Notes: generated by a model not told the origin, from the sequence alone. A stretch of 64,000 nt of DNA from Candidatus Thiodictyon syntrophicum (GCF_002813775.1 NZ_CP020370.1:1145501-1209500); one strand, 5' to 3'; shown: positions 9,283-17,664, counted from the first letter of the stretch. Program-made: numbers and translations.

Positions 9283-9534
9283 GATGAACTTCCAAATGTG
9301 GAACTCGGCCTGGGGGTCGGCATCATCGCCGCCATGGCCTTCCATCCGGCGCGCGATGCCGGCCTGCGGCTGCTCCCCGCCGGCGGGCTCTTTGCCGCCA
9401 ATACCACCCGCATTGCCCTGCGCCGCGGCCACTATCTGCGTGACTATGCCATCCGCTTCGTCACCTGCTGCGCCCCGTCACTGACCGCGGAACAGGTCCG
9501 GGAGGCGGTGTTTCCCAAGACCGTCGGCGAATAA
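9283..9534 (+). pseudogene. cysB: Remnant of the LysR-type sulfur regulator CysB (C-terminal quarter)
   Basis: The frame DELPNVELGLGVGIIAAMAF continues with HPARDAGLRLLPAGGLFAAN, TTRIALRRGHYLRDYAIRF and ends LTAEQVREAVFPKTVGE. This matches the last roughly 80 residues of CysB (about 324 residues in Escherichia coli), including LGLGVGIxAxMA and TTxIxxRRxxxLRxY in the sulfate-binding domain. The winged helix-turn-helix and most of the effector domain are absent. It begins one base after the cysA stop with no plausible start site, so it reads as the 3' stub left by a deletion. Another full cysB may exist elsewhere. Confidence 0.75.
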
Positions 9535-9605
9535 ACACGATGCCATTGTCCGGTCGGCGCGATCAGGTCGTGGCGCCGTGGGCGGCATATTTCGGCAACC
9601 GCCGC

Positions 9606-9660
9606 CGTCGCGGCCTGGGGGCCGCTCCTACGGCGTAGGAGCGGCCCCCAGGCCGCGACG
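9606..9660. repeat. 27-bp perfect hairpin with CCTACG/CGTAGG tip (R5)
   Basis: The arm CGTCGCGGCCTGGGGGCCGC plus TCCTACG is repeated inverted after one base. A near-identical hairpin lies at 45149-45201, within the 3' end of a zinc-ribbon gene. Both are followed by GGTTG. Here it occupies the 223-base gap before the enoyl-CoA hydratase. Confidence 0.7.
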
Positions 9661-9757
9661 GGTTGTCGCAAGGGCGCGTGGCCGGAGTTATGATCAAGGC
9701 CACCCGGGCCCGGCGAGTATGCCGCGCCGCCACTCAACCATCCGGAGAAACGAGAGT

Positions 9758-10546
9758 ATGACTGACGAGAACTCGCTGGTGCTGCGCCAAGACGACGCCG
9801 GTGTCACGACCCTGACGCTGAACCGGCCTCAGGCGCGCAACGCCCTGTCGCGCGCCATGCTGAAGGCCCTGCACCGAGCCTTCGACGACATCGCCACCGA
9901 TCAGGCCGTGCGCGTCGTGATCCTGGCCGGAGCCGGCCCGGGCTTCTGCGCCGGTCATGACCTGAAGGAGGTCCGTGCCAACCAGGAGGATCAGACCTAT
10001 GCCGAAGCGCTGTTCGCGGAGTGCGCCGAGCTGATGTTGGCCATCGTGCGGTTGCCCAAACCGGTGATCGCCCGGGTGCATGGCATTGCCACCGCGGCCG
10101 GTTGCCAGTTGGTGGCGACCTGCGACCTGGCGATCACCGCGGACGACGCCCGTTTTGCCACGCCGGGGGTGAATATCGGGCTTTTCTGTTCGACACCCAT
10201 GGTCGCCCTGTCGCGCAACGTCACCCCCAAGCAGGCGATGCAGATGCTGCTGACGGGCGACCCGATCGACGCCGCGACGGCGTTGCGCTTCGGCCTGGTC
10301 AACGAGATCGTGCCGGCGGCCGGGCTCGAGGCCCGGACCGCAGCCCTGGCCAGCCAGTTGGCGGGCAAGTCACCACTGACGCTCGCGATCGGCAAGGCGG
10401 CCTTCTATCACCAGCTTGAATTACCCCTGGCCGAGGCCTACGACTACAGTCGCCAAGCCATGGTACGCAATCTGCAAACGCTGGATGCGCAGGAGGGCAT
10501 TGCCGCGTTTATCGATAAGCGCCCGCCGCGGTGGTGTGGACACTAG
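9758..10546 (+). CDS. Enoyl-CoA hydratase/isomerase family protein
   Basis: This crotonase-fold enzyme probably hydrates an unsaturated acyl-CoA or performs a related thioester reaction. The ATG at 9758, with GGAG ten bases upstream, gives 262 residues; the frame before it is translated hairpin repeat and was excluded. Visible signatures are TLNRPQARNALSRAM (about 17-31), the oxyanion-hole segments FCAGHDLKEV and HGIATAAGCQLVATCDLAIT, and TPKQAMQMLLTGDPIDAATA. The second catalytic glutamate region is replaced by FATPGVNIGLFCSTPMVALS, as in ECHDC3-like members, so hydratase chemistry is uncertain. It stands alone between repeats, with no beta-oxidation neighbours. Confidence 0.85.
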   Translation: MTDENSLVLRQDDAGVTTLTLNRPQARNALSRAMLKALHRAFDDIATDQAVRVVILAGAGPGFCAGHDLKEVRANQEDQTYAEALFAECAELMLAIVRLPKPVIARVHGIATAAGCQLVATCDLAITADDARFATPGVNIGLFCSTPMVALSRNVTPKQAMQMLLTGDPIDAATALRFGLVNEIVPAAGLEARTAALASQLAGKSPLTLAIGKAAFYHQLELPLAEAYDYSRQAMVRNLQTLDAQEGIAAFIDKRPPRWCGH

Positions 10547-10763
10547 CCCTTGGTCGCTGATGTCTTGAACACCAGCCGCGGCGCTCGCCGCCGGGCCACT
10601 GGTCCAGCCGGCAAGCCCCACCCGAAGCAGAAGATTTGCGTATCTGCCGCGGGCGTTGAGGTCGGCCGGATCGCTGGGTAGACTGTCGATGTGCGGCCCC
10701 CGCCGCCCGCCCCCCGTGCCAGGCTTTCACCCAGGCAATTCCCCCCAAGCAAGGCCCATCGCT

Positions 10764-11735
10764 ATGTGCCCAACCGCCGCGACCCTTCGCACACCGGCGC
10801 ACCAGCCCCCGCCCCCCGCCATCGCCCGCCCGCCCGGGTTCTCGCCCGAGGTCGCCGGCGAGCCCCGCTGCGCGGACGGCCTGCTGGTCTCGGAGGAGAC
10901 CTACTGGACGGAGTATTACCTGGAATCGGACATCCATTACGAGTGGAACAACGGTCGTCTGGAGGAAAAGCCGGTGTCCGACTACGGGACCTTTCTGGTT
11001 TACGCCTGGTTCATCAGGCTTTTGCAATACTTTCTCGACACCCGCCCGATCGCCCGGATGGTGGCCCTGGAGATGGGCTTCCGCCTGAAGCTGCCGACCG
11101 GGACCGTGATCCGCAAGCCCGATTTCGGGGTCGTGTGCAACACCAACCCCCAGCCGCTGCTGCCCTTGGATGCCTCTTACCACGGTGTCTTCGACCTGTG
11201 CATCGAGGCCCTGTCGGACCTGGAGCGCCGCGGCAGCGAGCGCGATACGGTCACCAAGAAGGCCGAATATGCCGCCGGGGGGGTGCCCGAGTACTACATC
11301 CTGCACCGGGAGCCCGAGCGTCAGGCATTCTTCACCCGCACGGCCGCGGGTCTCTATATCCCCATCGCACCGGACGACGGCATCATCCGCTCGCGCGTCC
11401 TGCCGGGGCTGCAATTCCGGTTGACCGACCTGCTCACAAAGCCCGAGCCCAAGGCGATGGTCCACGACCCGGTCTATGCCGATTTCGTGCTCCCCGAGTG
11501 GCGGGAGGCCGAGCAGCACGCCGCGGCGCAAACGCGGGCCAGACAGGAAGCCGAGGCGCGCGCCGAGACGCAGGCACAGCGCGCCGAGACGCAGGCACAG
11601 CGCGCCGAGGCCGAAGCGGGCGCCAGACGCGAGGCCGAGCGACGCGCCGAAACCGAGGCGCAGGCGCGCCGACAGGCCGAACAGGAATTGGCGCAACTGC
11701 GGGCGCAGTTGGCGGAGCGACGGCCGCCGCCCTGA
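10764..11735 (+). CDS. Uma2-family PD-(D/E)XK nuclease-like protein with coiled-coil tail
   Basis: Uma2 (DUF820) proteins share the restriction-endonuclease fold; their cellular role is unsettled. The ATG at 10764 with an upstream AAGG gives 323 residues. The core shows the fold's acidic positions: IHYEWNNGRLEEKP, IRKPDFGVVC, LCIEALSDLERRG and KKAEYAAGGVPEYYILHREP. From about residue 235 to the end is an Arg/Glu/Ala/Gln-rich coiled coil with internal repeats of AETQAQRAE, coded by tandem DNA repeats prone to length change. The start is uncertain because the preceding 36 codons are also open. It is one of three unrelated-looking Uma2 proteins in 22 kb. Confidence 0.8.
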   Translation: MCPTAATLRTPAHQPPPPAIARPPGFSPEVAGEPRCADGLLVSEETYWTEYYLESDIHYEWNNGRLEEKPVSDYGTFLVYAWFIRLLQYFLDTRPIARMVALEMGFRLKLPTGTVIRKPDFGVVCNTNPQPLLPLDASYHGVFDLCIEALSDLERRGSERDTVTKKAEYAAGGVPEYYILHREPERQAFFTRTAAGLYIPIAPDDGIIRSRVLPGLQFRLTDLLTKPEPKAMVHDPVYADFVLPEWREAEQHAAAQTRARQEAEARAETQAQRAETQAQRAEAEAGARREAERRAETEAQARRQAEQELAQLRAQLAERRPPP

Positions 11736-11769
11736 CGCGGATCCCTCGCGCAGGCGCCGGGCTGCTTGC

Positions 11770-11828
11770 GCGGTCGCGTCGCGGCTGAAGCCGCTCCCAC
11801 CGGGTCCCGGCCTGACTTTCACGGTAAG
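11770..11828. repeat. Half copy of the R3 hairpin
   Basis: GTCGCGGCTGAAGCCGCTCC is followed by CGGCCTGACTTTCACGGTAA, reproducing the right half and outer flank of the element at 4749-4898 without its left half. It may act as a 3' stem for the Uma2 transcript through its internal dyad CGGCTGAAGCCG. Confidence 0.5.
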
Positions 11829-11862
11829 TAACGAGTCTGGAATAAGTTAAACACAAACACGT

Positions 11863-11975
11863 TCGTTGTCGTTGTCGTTGTCGTAATCGTAATCGAAGAA
11901 GCGACGCAATTTGGCGTGCGAGAGAATCCGGGGCGCTACGATAGCCTCGATTACGACAACGACAACGACAACGAC
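11863..11975. repeat. GTTGTC-arm inverted element (R1), copy B
   Basis: Arms of GTTGTC and GACAAC hexamers flank the core AAGCGACGCAATTTGGCGTG, which continues CCGGGGCGCTACGATA at 11928-11943. It has the same orientation as copy A. It fills the 312-base gap between the two Uma2 genes together with the R3 half copy. Confidence 0.8.
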
Positions 11976-12047
11976 GCGGCAAGCATTCCCTAATGAACTT
12001 GTTTAACTTATCAGTGAACCGTTCCTACGGGCGCCGTGGTCTGAGGT

Positions 12048-12629
12048 TCAGACGGGCTCCAGGTCCACCTTGTCATAGATCTCCGCCAGGGTCAGGGTGC
12101 AGCCGACGCTGGCCAGGGTCACGGTTGCATCGAGGGCAGTGAACTCACTGAGGGTCCAGCGGTCGTCCGCCCCCCGGCTGAACAGTTCCACCGCGACCCG
12201 GTACTGGGAGACCAGCAGATATTCCGTGAGGCTCGGAATCCGGCGATAGATCGCAAACTTGCCCCCTCGGTCATAGGCCTCGGTGGAGTTGGACAGGACT
12301 TCGACGATCAGGGACGGGTTGAGCAGCAGGTCACGCCGCTCGTCGAGGAACTCGTGCTCGCCACACAGGGCGACCAGGTCCGGATAGGTGCCGGCATTGG
12401 CGGTGCGGATGCGGACCTTCATGTCATTGGCATAGATACGGCAGGGACGGCCCTTCATCTGCGGGTGCAACTCGCCGATCAGATTGGTCACGATCAGGTT
12501 GTGCTGTTCCCGTGCCCCGGTCATGGCGAAGACCTCGCCGTCGATGTACTCGCTGCGCTCCTCGATCGCCGCGCGCTCGGTCGCCAGCCAATCGTCGAAG
12601 GTCAGGATGGGTTTTGGTTGCGGTAACAT
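12048..12629 (-). CDS. Uma2-family PD-(D/E)XK nuclease-like protein
   Basis: The start at 12629 (MLPQPKPILTFDDWLATERA) has GGAG seven bases upstream, so the longer frame from 12680 is rejected. The 193-residue protein has the complete compact Uma2 core: RSEYIDGEVFAMTGA, HNLIVTNLIGELHPQMKGRP, YANDMKVRIRTANAGTYPDL (acidic metal ligand), NPSLIVEVLSNSTEAYDRGG (Glu) and KFAIYRRIPSLTEYLLV (Lys). All expected PD-(D/E)XK residues appear intact, so it may be catalytically competent. It is transcribed toward the first Uma2 gene. R1 elements B and C flank the gene in opposite orientations. Confidence 0.85.
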   Translation of the reverse strand: MLPQPKPILTFDDWLATERAAIEERSEYIDGEVFAMTGAREQHNLIVTNLIGELHPQMKGRPCRIYANDMKVRIRTANAGTYPDLVALCGEHEFLDERRDLLLNPSLIVEVLSNSTEAYDRGGKFAIYRRIPSLTEYLLVSQYRVAVELFSRGADDRWTLSEFTALDATVTLASVGCTLTLAEIYDKVDLEPV

Positions 12630-12696
12630 GGGGCTACTCCAGGGTAAGGAATGGTTAACTGATAAGTTAGCCAAGCGCATTAGCGTATACTCTTGG

Positions 12697-12823
<127 letters not shown>

Positions 12824-12898
12824 TGTATTTGACTTGTTCGTGACTCGTCACTCAGGCGGTCAAGCTGGAAAAAGCAGTCCTCACGCCATCCCGCGACA

Positions 12899-13708
12899 TC
12901 AGTCGCGATAGCGCTCCAGCCAATGTGCATAGGGTGCCGGGAGCACCCAGGCCGGGCGATCGATCCCGAGTGTGCGGGCGGCATAATAGGGCCAATGCGG
13001 ATCGGCCAGGTGCGCCCGGCCCACCATTACCAGATCGAGCTGGCCATCCCGCACCACACCCTCGGCCAGTTCCGGCGTATCGATCCCCCAGGCCGACGCC
13101 ACCGGCAGTCCCGCCTCGCGGCGCACGCGCTGCGCAATCGGCGCCAGGAAGGCGGGCGCCCAGGGGATGTTCGCGGTCGGCGTCGAGAAGCCCACGCTGA
13201 CGCTCAGCAGGTCCAGCCCTTCAGCCTTGAACCCTCTTGCCAGCTCGATGGCCTCGGCCAGCGTCTCCTCATCGCGCCCGTCATACTCGATGACGCCGAA
13301 GGCGATCGCCGAGGGGGCGATGGTCGGCCAGCCGCGCGGGTCCCCCGCGGCGAGATGGTCGTCACCCTCCCAGGGCCGGTTCGCGCTCGCCTTGCGCCCG
13401 GCATGGGCGATCTGGATGCCCGGCACCGCGCCCGCCGCCTTGATCGACGCGACCACGGGTGCGAAGGCCTGCGCCAGCGTATCGTTCCAGATCCCGGCGC
13501 ACCCCGGGGTGATCCGGCCCTTCGGGGACACCGCCGTCGCCTCCGTGATGACCAGCCCGGCACCGCCGCGCGCCAGCCCCGCCAGATGGACCCGGTGCCA
13601 TTCGTTGATCAGTCCGTCGACCGCCATGTACTGGCACATCGGCGGCACGGCGATACGGTTGCGCAGGGTCACGCCCTTGAGCGTGAAGGGTTCGAATAAT
13701 GCGGACAT
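12899..13708 (-). pseudogene. Old-yellow-enzyme (XenA/YqjM type) gene with an internal in-frame deletion
   Basis: From the ATG at 13708 (GGAG seven bases upstream) the frame follows XenA-type NADH:flavin oxidoreductases closely: MSALFEPFTLKGVTLRNRIA, PPMCQYMAVDGLINEWH, IQIAHAGRKASANRPWEG, APSAIAFG. It then jumps straight to VIEYDGRDEETLAEAIELA and finishes normally with VGRAHLADPHWPYYAARTLG and PYAHWLERYRD. Family members are about 363 residues; this one is 269. From memory of XenA, about 90 residues are gone between SAIAFG and the later FGVxEYDGRDE, including the HxxHGY active-site segment of the barrel. The junction near 13296-13302 shares a TTCGGCG-like word that could have mediated deletion. 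The product should lack activity. Confidence 0.8.
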
Positions 13709-13796
13709 CGGAAGGCTCCGTTGCAAAGGCCGGTGCGCCGGATTCTATACCATCGGGTCCGCAATCCGCCGCGCGCCCTGGTCATGCTTTCGACCA

Positions 13797-13845
13797 CGCG
13801 GCAGCGTCGGGTGGACAAGCGCAGCGCAGCCCACCAGCGGCAGCG
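13797..13845. repeat. Dispersed palindromic word (GTGGACAAGCGCAGCGCAGCC type)
   Basis: CGGGTGGACAAGCGCAGCGC followed by AGCCCACCAG is an imperfect dyad. Relatives occur at 41588-41618 (GGGTGGATAAGCGCAGCGCA) and, degenerate, at 30228-30248. It lies in the 247-base gap between the truncated oxidoreductase and the metallophosphoesterase; nothing else is recognised there. Confidence 0.45.
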
Positions 13846-13955
13846 CGTGCTGCGGTGGACTGCGCCGCAGCCCGCCCGCATTGCGTTGCCCGCCGCCGCC
13901 CGGTAGCCTTGCGCGCGCGACCTCGGTATCTGAGCAACGACGACGGATCATCAGC

Positions 13956-15200
13956 ATGTGCGAGCCGGTGCGACTCCTCCACCTCTCCGATCTGCACTTT
14001 CGCGGCCGGACCCACTGGGACTCGGACCCGGTCCTGCGGGCACTGACCGGTTACATCGCCGCGGAGGTGCGCGGCGGACTGGCACCGGACCTGGTGGTCA
14101 TCACCGGGGACCTGGCCTTCGCCGGCGGCAAGGATGAGTACGCGGCGGCGCGCATCTGGCTGGAACGGGAGCTATGGCCCGCCCTCACCCGGGACCCGGC
14201 CGCGCCGCTGGACCGCGACCGGCTGCTGCTGGTCCCCGGCAATCACGACGCGGATCGGGGCCTGGTCGGCAAGGGCGTGCGCTTCATGCAGGACGGCTTG
14301 CTCGAGGAGCGATCACAGGAGGCAGTCGCCGACCTGCTGCGCGACGACCACGGGCGTGCGGGTCTACTGCGGCGCCACGACGCCTATCTCGTCTTCTACT
14401 CGGAGTGGCTGGGCGCCGATCAGCCCCTGCCCTGGTGGCAAAGTACCTTCCAGATCCGCGGCCAGCGCCTACACGCGGCCGGGCTCGGCTCCGCCTGGAT
14501 GGCCTGCGGCGATACCGACCGCGGACGCCTGCTCCTTGGCCGCTACCAGATCAACCAGACCGTTTTGCACCCGGACGGCGAAGGGGCGCACTGGCGCCTG
14601 GCCCTGCTGCACCACCCCTGGGACTACCTGGCCGAGTTCGACACCCACGAGGCGCGCCAGTTGATCCACCTGCATCGGGATCTCGTGCTGCGCGGGCACC
14701 TGCACGAGGGCGAGGCGGCCCTGGTCCGCCCCGCGGACCCGGCCCGCGCCTATCTGGAACTGGCCGCCGGCTGCGTCTACGACGGCAGCCGGTACCCCAA
14801 TGCCTTCCAGTGGATCGAACTCTCGCCGCAACCCCGGCGGGTGCGGGTGAAGTTCCGCACCTGGAACAAGGGCGCCTGGCAGGTCGACCGCAACCAGCCC
14901 GGTTGCCCCGACGGCCAGGCCGATTTCCCCCCGGACCCCACACCGCCCCCAAGCCTGGCCACCCCCGCCGACGCTCTCATCCTTCATCCCTCATCCCTCA
15001 TCCCTCATCCTTCCCCCTTCACCCCCCGCCGCCTATCTCCACTGGTTGCGCCGCCAGTACGAAGCAGTCGAACTCCTGGGTCTGGAGGCCCAGACGCAAC
15101 ACCCCACCCAGCTCAGCCAGGTCTATGTCCCCGCCATCACGCCCGCCCGGCACGCCGCGGCGGCGCCGAACCCGAGCGCGCCGGACGGGCGGCCGGATGA
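13956..15200 (+). CDS. Calcineurin-like metallophosphoesterase, out of frame with a downstream NACHT protein
   Basis: From the ATG at 13956, metal-binding motifs appear in order: HLSDLHF (residues 9-15), VITGDLAF (GD at 51-52), LVPGNHDAD (GNHD at 95-98), LLHHPWDYLAEFDTHEA and LRGHLHEGEA. This is a complete metallophosphoesterase of about 310 residues, followed by a proline-rich linker. The frame then runs through a heptamer repeat (14979-15013) into about 60 residues of non-homologous sequence ending at 15200. The downstream NACHT-FGE frame begins right after the repeat with the typical linker-to-NACHT sequence, so the two were probably one MPE-NACHT-FGE protein, now 1 base out of register. 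Single-protein fusions of this kind are plausible defence or signalling STAND proteins. Confidence 0.8.
   Translation: MCEPVRLLHLSDLHFRGRTHWDSDPVLRALTGYIAAEVRGGLAPDLVVITGDLAFAGGKDEYAAARIWLERELWPALTRDPAAPLDRDRLLLVPGNHDADRGLVGKGVRFMQDGLLEERSQEAVADLLRDDHGRAGLLRRHDAYLVFYSEWLGADQPLPWWQSTFQIRGQRLHAAGLGSAWMACGDTDRGRLLLGRYQINQTVLHPDGEGAHWRLALLHHPWDYLAEFDTHEARQLIHLHRDLVLRGHLHEGEAALVRPADPARAYLELAAGCVYDGSRYPNAFQWIELSPQPRRVRVKFRTWNKGAWQVDRNQPGCPDGQADFPPDPTPPPSLATPADALILHPSSLIPHPSPFTPRRLSPLVAPPVRSSRTPGSGGPDATPHPAQPGLCPRHHARPARRGGAEPERAGRAAG
14979..15013. repeat. Five-unit heptamer tandem repeat (ATCCYTC)5
   Basis: Units are ATCCTTC, ATCCCTC, ATCCCTC, ATCCCTC and ATCCTTC, exactly contiguous over 35 bases. 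Seven is not a multiple of three, so each unit gained or lost changes the reading frame. The upstream phosphoesterase frame and the downstream NACHT frame would be joined by loss of one unit or gain of two. Both frames are open through the repeat. Confidence 0.85.
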
Positions 15201-17406
15201 CCGGCCGCAACACGAACTGCTGCTGCACCGCCTGGGCGAGGAGTCGCTCTATTGCCCCGGTGACCCCGGCGCCGGCAAGTCCACCTTCTGCCGCTGGCTC
15301 GCCCTGGTCACGGCCGGCGGCGCCTTGCCCGCCCACCCCATCGCCGAGCCGGACGCCTACCGCGAGACCTTCCCCGCCCCACTGCGCGAGCGCCTGCCGG
15401 TCCTGGTCCCGCTGCGGGACTTCTGGCCCGCGCTGCCCCTCACGCCCGGCGGCCACCACCTGAGCCCGGCCGCCTTGAGCGCCGCGCTGGGTCAGTGGCT
15501 TGCCGAATGGTCCGGCGGGCGCCTGGACGCGGCGACCTTCACCACGCTGCTCGGCGCCGGCCGCTGCCTGCTCATCCTGGACGGGATCGACGAGGTCCCG
15601 ATCGTCCACGGCGAGGGCGAGCGGCGGACCTGCCCGCGCGCCTGTCTGCTCGCCGCGCTCGCGCACGGGCTGGACGATTGGATGCGGGCCGGCAACCGTC
15701 TGCTGCTCACCAGCCGCCCCTACGGCCTGACGCCGGCGGACCTGCACCGTCTGCACCTGCCCGAGGCACCGCTGGCCGCGCTGGACCAAGACCTCCAGGC
15801 GCTCTTCATCCGCCGCTGGTACGCCGCCGCCGACCCGCCGCAGGGCGAGGCCAAGGCCCGCGGCCTGATCGACCACCTGGCCGACCGCCCGGACCTGCAA
15901 GACTTGAAGCGCAACCCCATGCTCCTGACCGCCCTGTGCGTGCGCTACGGCGAGGGCCGCCGACTGCCCCAGGACCGTCACGACCTCTACGACAAGCTGG
16001 TCAACAACGTACTCTTCAACCGCTACCGGGACGCGGACAACGAGCGTGCCGCCGTGCGCGGGCGCCTGGGCGCCATCGCGCTCGGGATGCACACCGGGGC
16101 CGCGATCCAGTTGCAGCGCGTGACGCCGGAGGCGGCCGTGAGCCTGGAGGAGGTGGAGCGCATCCTGACCGACTATGCCGGCGTCAACCCGGCCACCGAG
16201 GCGGGCACCACCGCCGCCTTTGAGCGCCGCGACGAACTGCTCGCCCGCTCCGGCCTGTTGCTCGATCGCGGGACCGGCAAGGCCGGCTTCTATCACCTGA
16301 GCTTCCAGGAGTTCCTGGCCGCCGAGCACCTGGCGCGCACCCGCCGTGAGCCCGACTGGTTCACGGCCGTCGTCGCCGCGCGCGCCCCGGTCCCCGAGTG
16401 GCGGCCCACGCTGAGCTTCCTGTTCGGCCGGATGCTGGAGCGCAACGGCGAGCAATGGGCACTGGAGGCCGCCGCCGCACTGCTGGCCACCCAGGAGCGC
16501 GCCGCGGTCCGCGCCAACCCCGCCCCTGCGGTGGTCTGCGCCGACTGGATCGAGATGCTGAAGCGCAAGGGCCTCAACCTGCTGGGTCTCCAAGACCGCT
16601 ATGCGGACCTGGCACTCGGGGTCATCGCCGATGAGATTGCAGTCAAGGACCGGTTCCGGCTGGGGATGGTCCTGGGACTGGTCGGCGACCCGCGTCTTGG
16701 CGACCCGCGCGACCCGGCCTGGCAGGGGCAGGGTTTCGTCCTGGTCCCGGCCGGCCGCTATGCCTGGCAGGAAGGTCAGCGGGAGATCAAAGAGCCCTTC
16801 CGGATCGGCCGTTACCCGGTGACCAACGGCCAGTATGGGATCTTCATCGCGGACGGCGGCTACCGGGAGGCGCGCTGGTGGTCCACGGACGGATGGGCCT
16901 GGCGTGAGGCCGGGTCCGTGGACCTGCCCCCGTATTGGCAGGACAGTCGCTTCAACACCGCCAACCAGCCGGTGGTGGGTGTCTCCTTCTGGGAGGCCGA
17001 CGCCTTCTGCCGCTGGGCCGGCGGGCGGCTGCCCCGCGAGCGGGAATGGGAGGCCGCTGCCCGTGGACCGCAGGGTTATGAATACCCCTGGGGCGGCAAG
17101 TGGGAGGACGGGATCTGCAACAGCGACGCGGCGGGTCTTGGGGTGACCTCCCCGGTCGGGCTCTTCCCTCGGTCGGCGCAGGTACCGCTTGGTCTGGAGG
17201 ACCTGGCCGGCAACTGCTGGGAGTGGTGCGACGATTTCTATGCTGAGGGCAAACGGGAAGTCGGGTCGTCGCGCGTGCTGCGCGGCGGTGCTTTCGTCTT
17301 CAGGGCCAGGTTCCTGCGCTCCTCGGACCGGAACTGGGTCGTGCCCAGGGTCCGGGTCCGGACCATCGGGTTCCGCTGCGTCCTGGCCGCGCCCCGCCAG
17401 CCTTGA
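15046..17406 (+). CDS. NACHT NTPase with C-terminal FGE-sulfatase (SUMF1/C-type-lectin fold) domain
   Basis: This STAND-type NTPase couples nucleotide binding to a C-terminal sensor. In the 786-residue frame from TTG 15046, Walker A is CPGDPGAGKSTFCRW (about 70-84) and Walker B is LLILDGIDEVP (about 174-184); SRPYGLTPADL fits sensor 1 and FYHLSFQEFLAAEHLAR is the NACHT winged-helix hallmark. From about residue 555 an FGE/SUMF1 domain follows: FVLVPAGRYAW, RYPVTNGQYGIF, PVVGVSFWEADAFCRWAGGR, EWEAAARGPQGYEYPWGG, LEDLAGNCWEW and a terminal RVLRGG...IGFR block. No convincing start codon or ribosome-binding site is visible; the open frame reaches upstream into the heptamer repeat. The last 40 residues look like the variable region of a diversity-generating retroelement target. 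Confidence 0.88.
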   Translation: MRRQYEAVELLGLEAQTQHPTQLSQVYVPAITPARHAAAAPNPSAPDGRPDDRPQHELLLHRLGEESLYCPGDPGAGKSTFCRWLALVTAGGALPAHPIAEPDAYRETFPAPLRERLPVLVPLRDFWPALPLTPGGHHLSPAALSAALGQWLAEWSGGRLDAATFTTLLGAGRCLLILDGIDEVPIVHGEGERRTCPRACLLAALAHGLDDWMRAGNRLLLTSRPYGLTPADLHRLHLPEAPLAALDQDLQALFIRRWYAAADPPQGEAKARGLIDHLADRPDLQDLKRNPMLLTALCVRYGEGRRLPQDRHDLYDKLVNNVLFNRYRDADNERAAVRGRLGAIALGMHTGAAIQLQRVTPEAAVSLEEVERILTDYAGVNPATEAGTTAAFERRDELLARSGLLLDRGTGKAGFYHLSFQEFLAAEHLARTRREPDWFTAVVAARAPVPEWRPTLSFLFGRMLERNGEQWALEAAAALLATQERAAVRANPAPAVVCADWIEMLKRKGLNLLGLQDRYADLALGVIADEIAVKDRFRLGMVLGLVGDPRLGDPRDPAWQGQGFVLVPAGRYAWQEGQREIKEPFRIGRYPVTNGQYGIFIADGGYREARWWSTDGWAWREAGSVDLPPYWQDSRFNTANQPVVGVSFWEADAFCRWAGGRLPREREWEAAARGPQGYEYPWGGKWEDGICNSDAAGLGVTSPVGLFPRSAQVPLGLEDLAGNCWEWCDDFYAEGKREVGSSRVLRGGAFVFRARFLRSSDRNWVVPRVRVRTIGFRCVLAAPRQP
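17266..17387 (+). other. Candidate DGR variable region at the 3' end of the NACHT-FGE gene
   Basis: Fixed positions RVLRGG, LRS, RN, P and GFR are separated by codons that differ completely from those of the second FGE gene (42219-43013), with no gaps over 39 residues. Many variable codons end in C (TTC, GTC, GCC, GAC), as expected when AAC template codons are adenine-mutagenised. No template repeat was found in the flanking 17407-18086. This is an inference from pattern. Confidence 0.45.
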
Positions 17407-17437
17407 CCCTTCGATCCTTCGACCCTTTCTTCTTCTT

Positions 17438-17470
17438 CCAACGGACCGCGGAGCGGTCCGTTTGCGTTTG
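17438..17470 (+). terminator. Probable rho-independent terminator of the NACHT-FGE gene
   Basis: GGACCGC GGA GCGGTCC forms a 7-bp GC stem with a 3-base loop and is followed by GTTTGCGTTT. A second dyad, GACACTGAC...GTCAGTGTC, at about 17470-17492 sits immediately after it. Confidence 0.6.
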
Positions 17471-17540
17471 ACACTGACTGACATTTTGTCAGTGTCAGTG
17501 TGAATGACACTGACAACGCCTCCCGCCGCTGTGCACCCGG

Positions 17541-17664
17541 CGTAGGGTCCGCTGTGCGGACCGGGGACCCGCGCGACCAACCGGAGCCGCGGAATCCGCC
17601 GTGGCGCCGTGGCGCCGTGGCGCTGGGGCGCTGCGGGCGGCGGGCCGCGCAGCGGACCCTACGG
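17541..17664. repeat. Inverted pair of R2 words (CGTAGGGTCCGCTGTGCGGACC)
   Basis: TAGGGTCCGCTGTGCGGACC at 17543-17562 and CGCGCAGCGGACCCTACG at 17647-17664 are inverted relative to each other. R2 words recur at 30306-30327, 38336-38389 (as a full hairpin) and 41935-41956. Confidence 0.6.

Noticed and set aside
9578-9757. Upstream extension of the enoyl-CoA hydratase by 60 residues
   Set aside because: The extension is the translated R5 hairpin; a good ribosome-binding site precedes the ATG at 9758.
14174-15463. 429-residue frame in the third phase across the phosphoesterase
   Set aside because: Arg/Pro-rich out-of-frame translation; it spans the heptamer but has no homology on either side.
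15019-17580. 853-residue open frame on the minus strand opposite the NACHT-FGE gene
   Set aside because: It mirrors the GC-rich plus-strand gene, has no recognisable domain, and the plus strand carries unmistakable Walker and FGE motifs.
17407-17664. Possible DGR template repeat between the FGE gene and the RT fragment
   Set aside because: Compared by eye with 17266-17387; no near-copy with adenines was found, only R2 words and a terminator.
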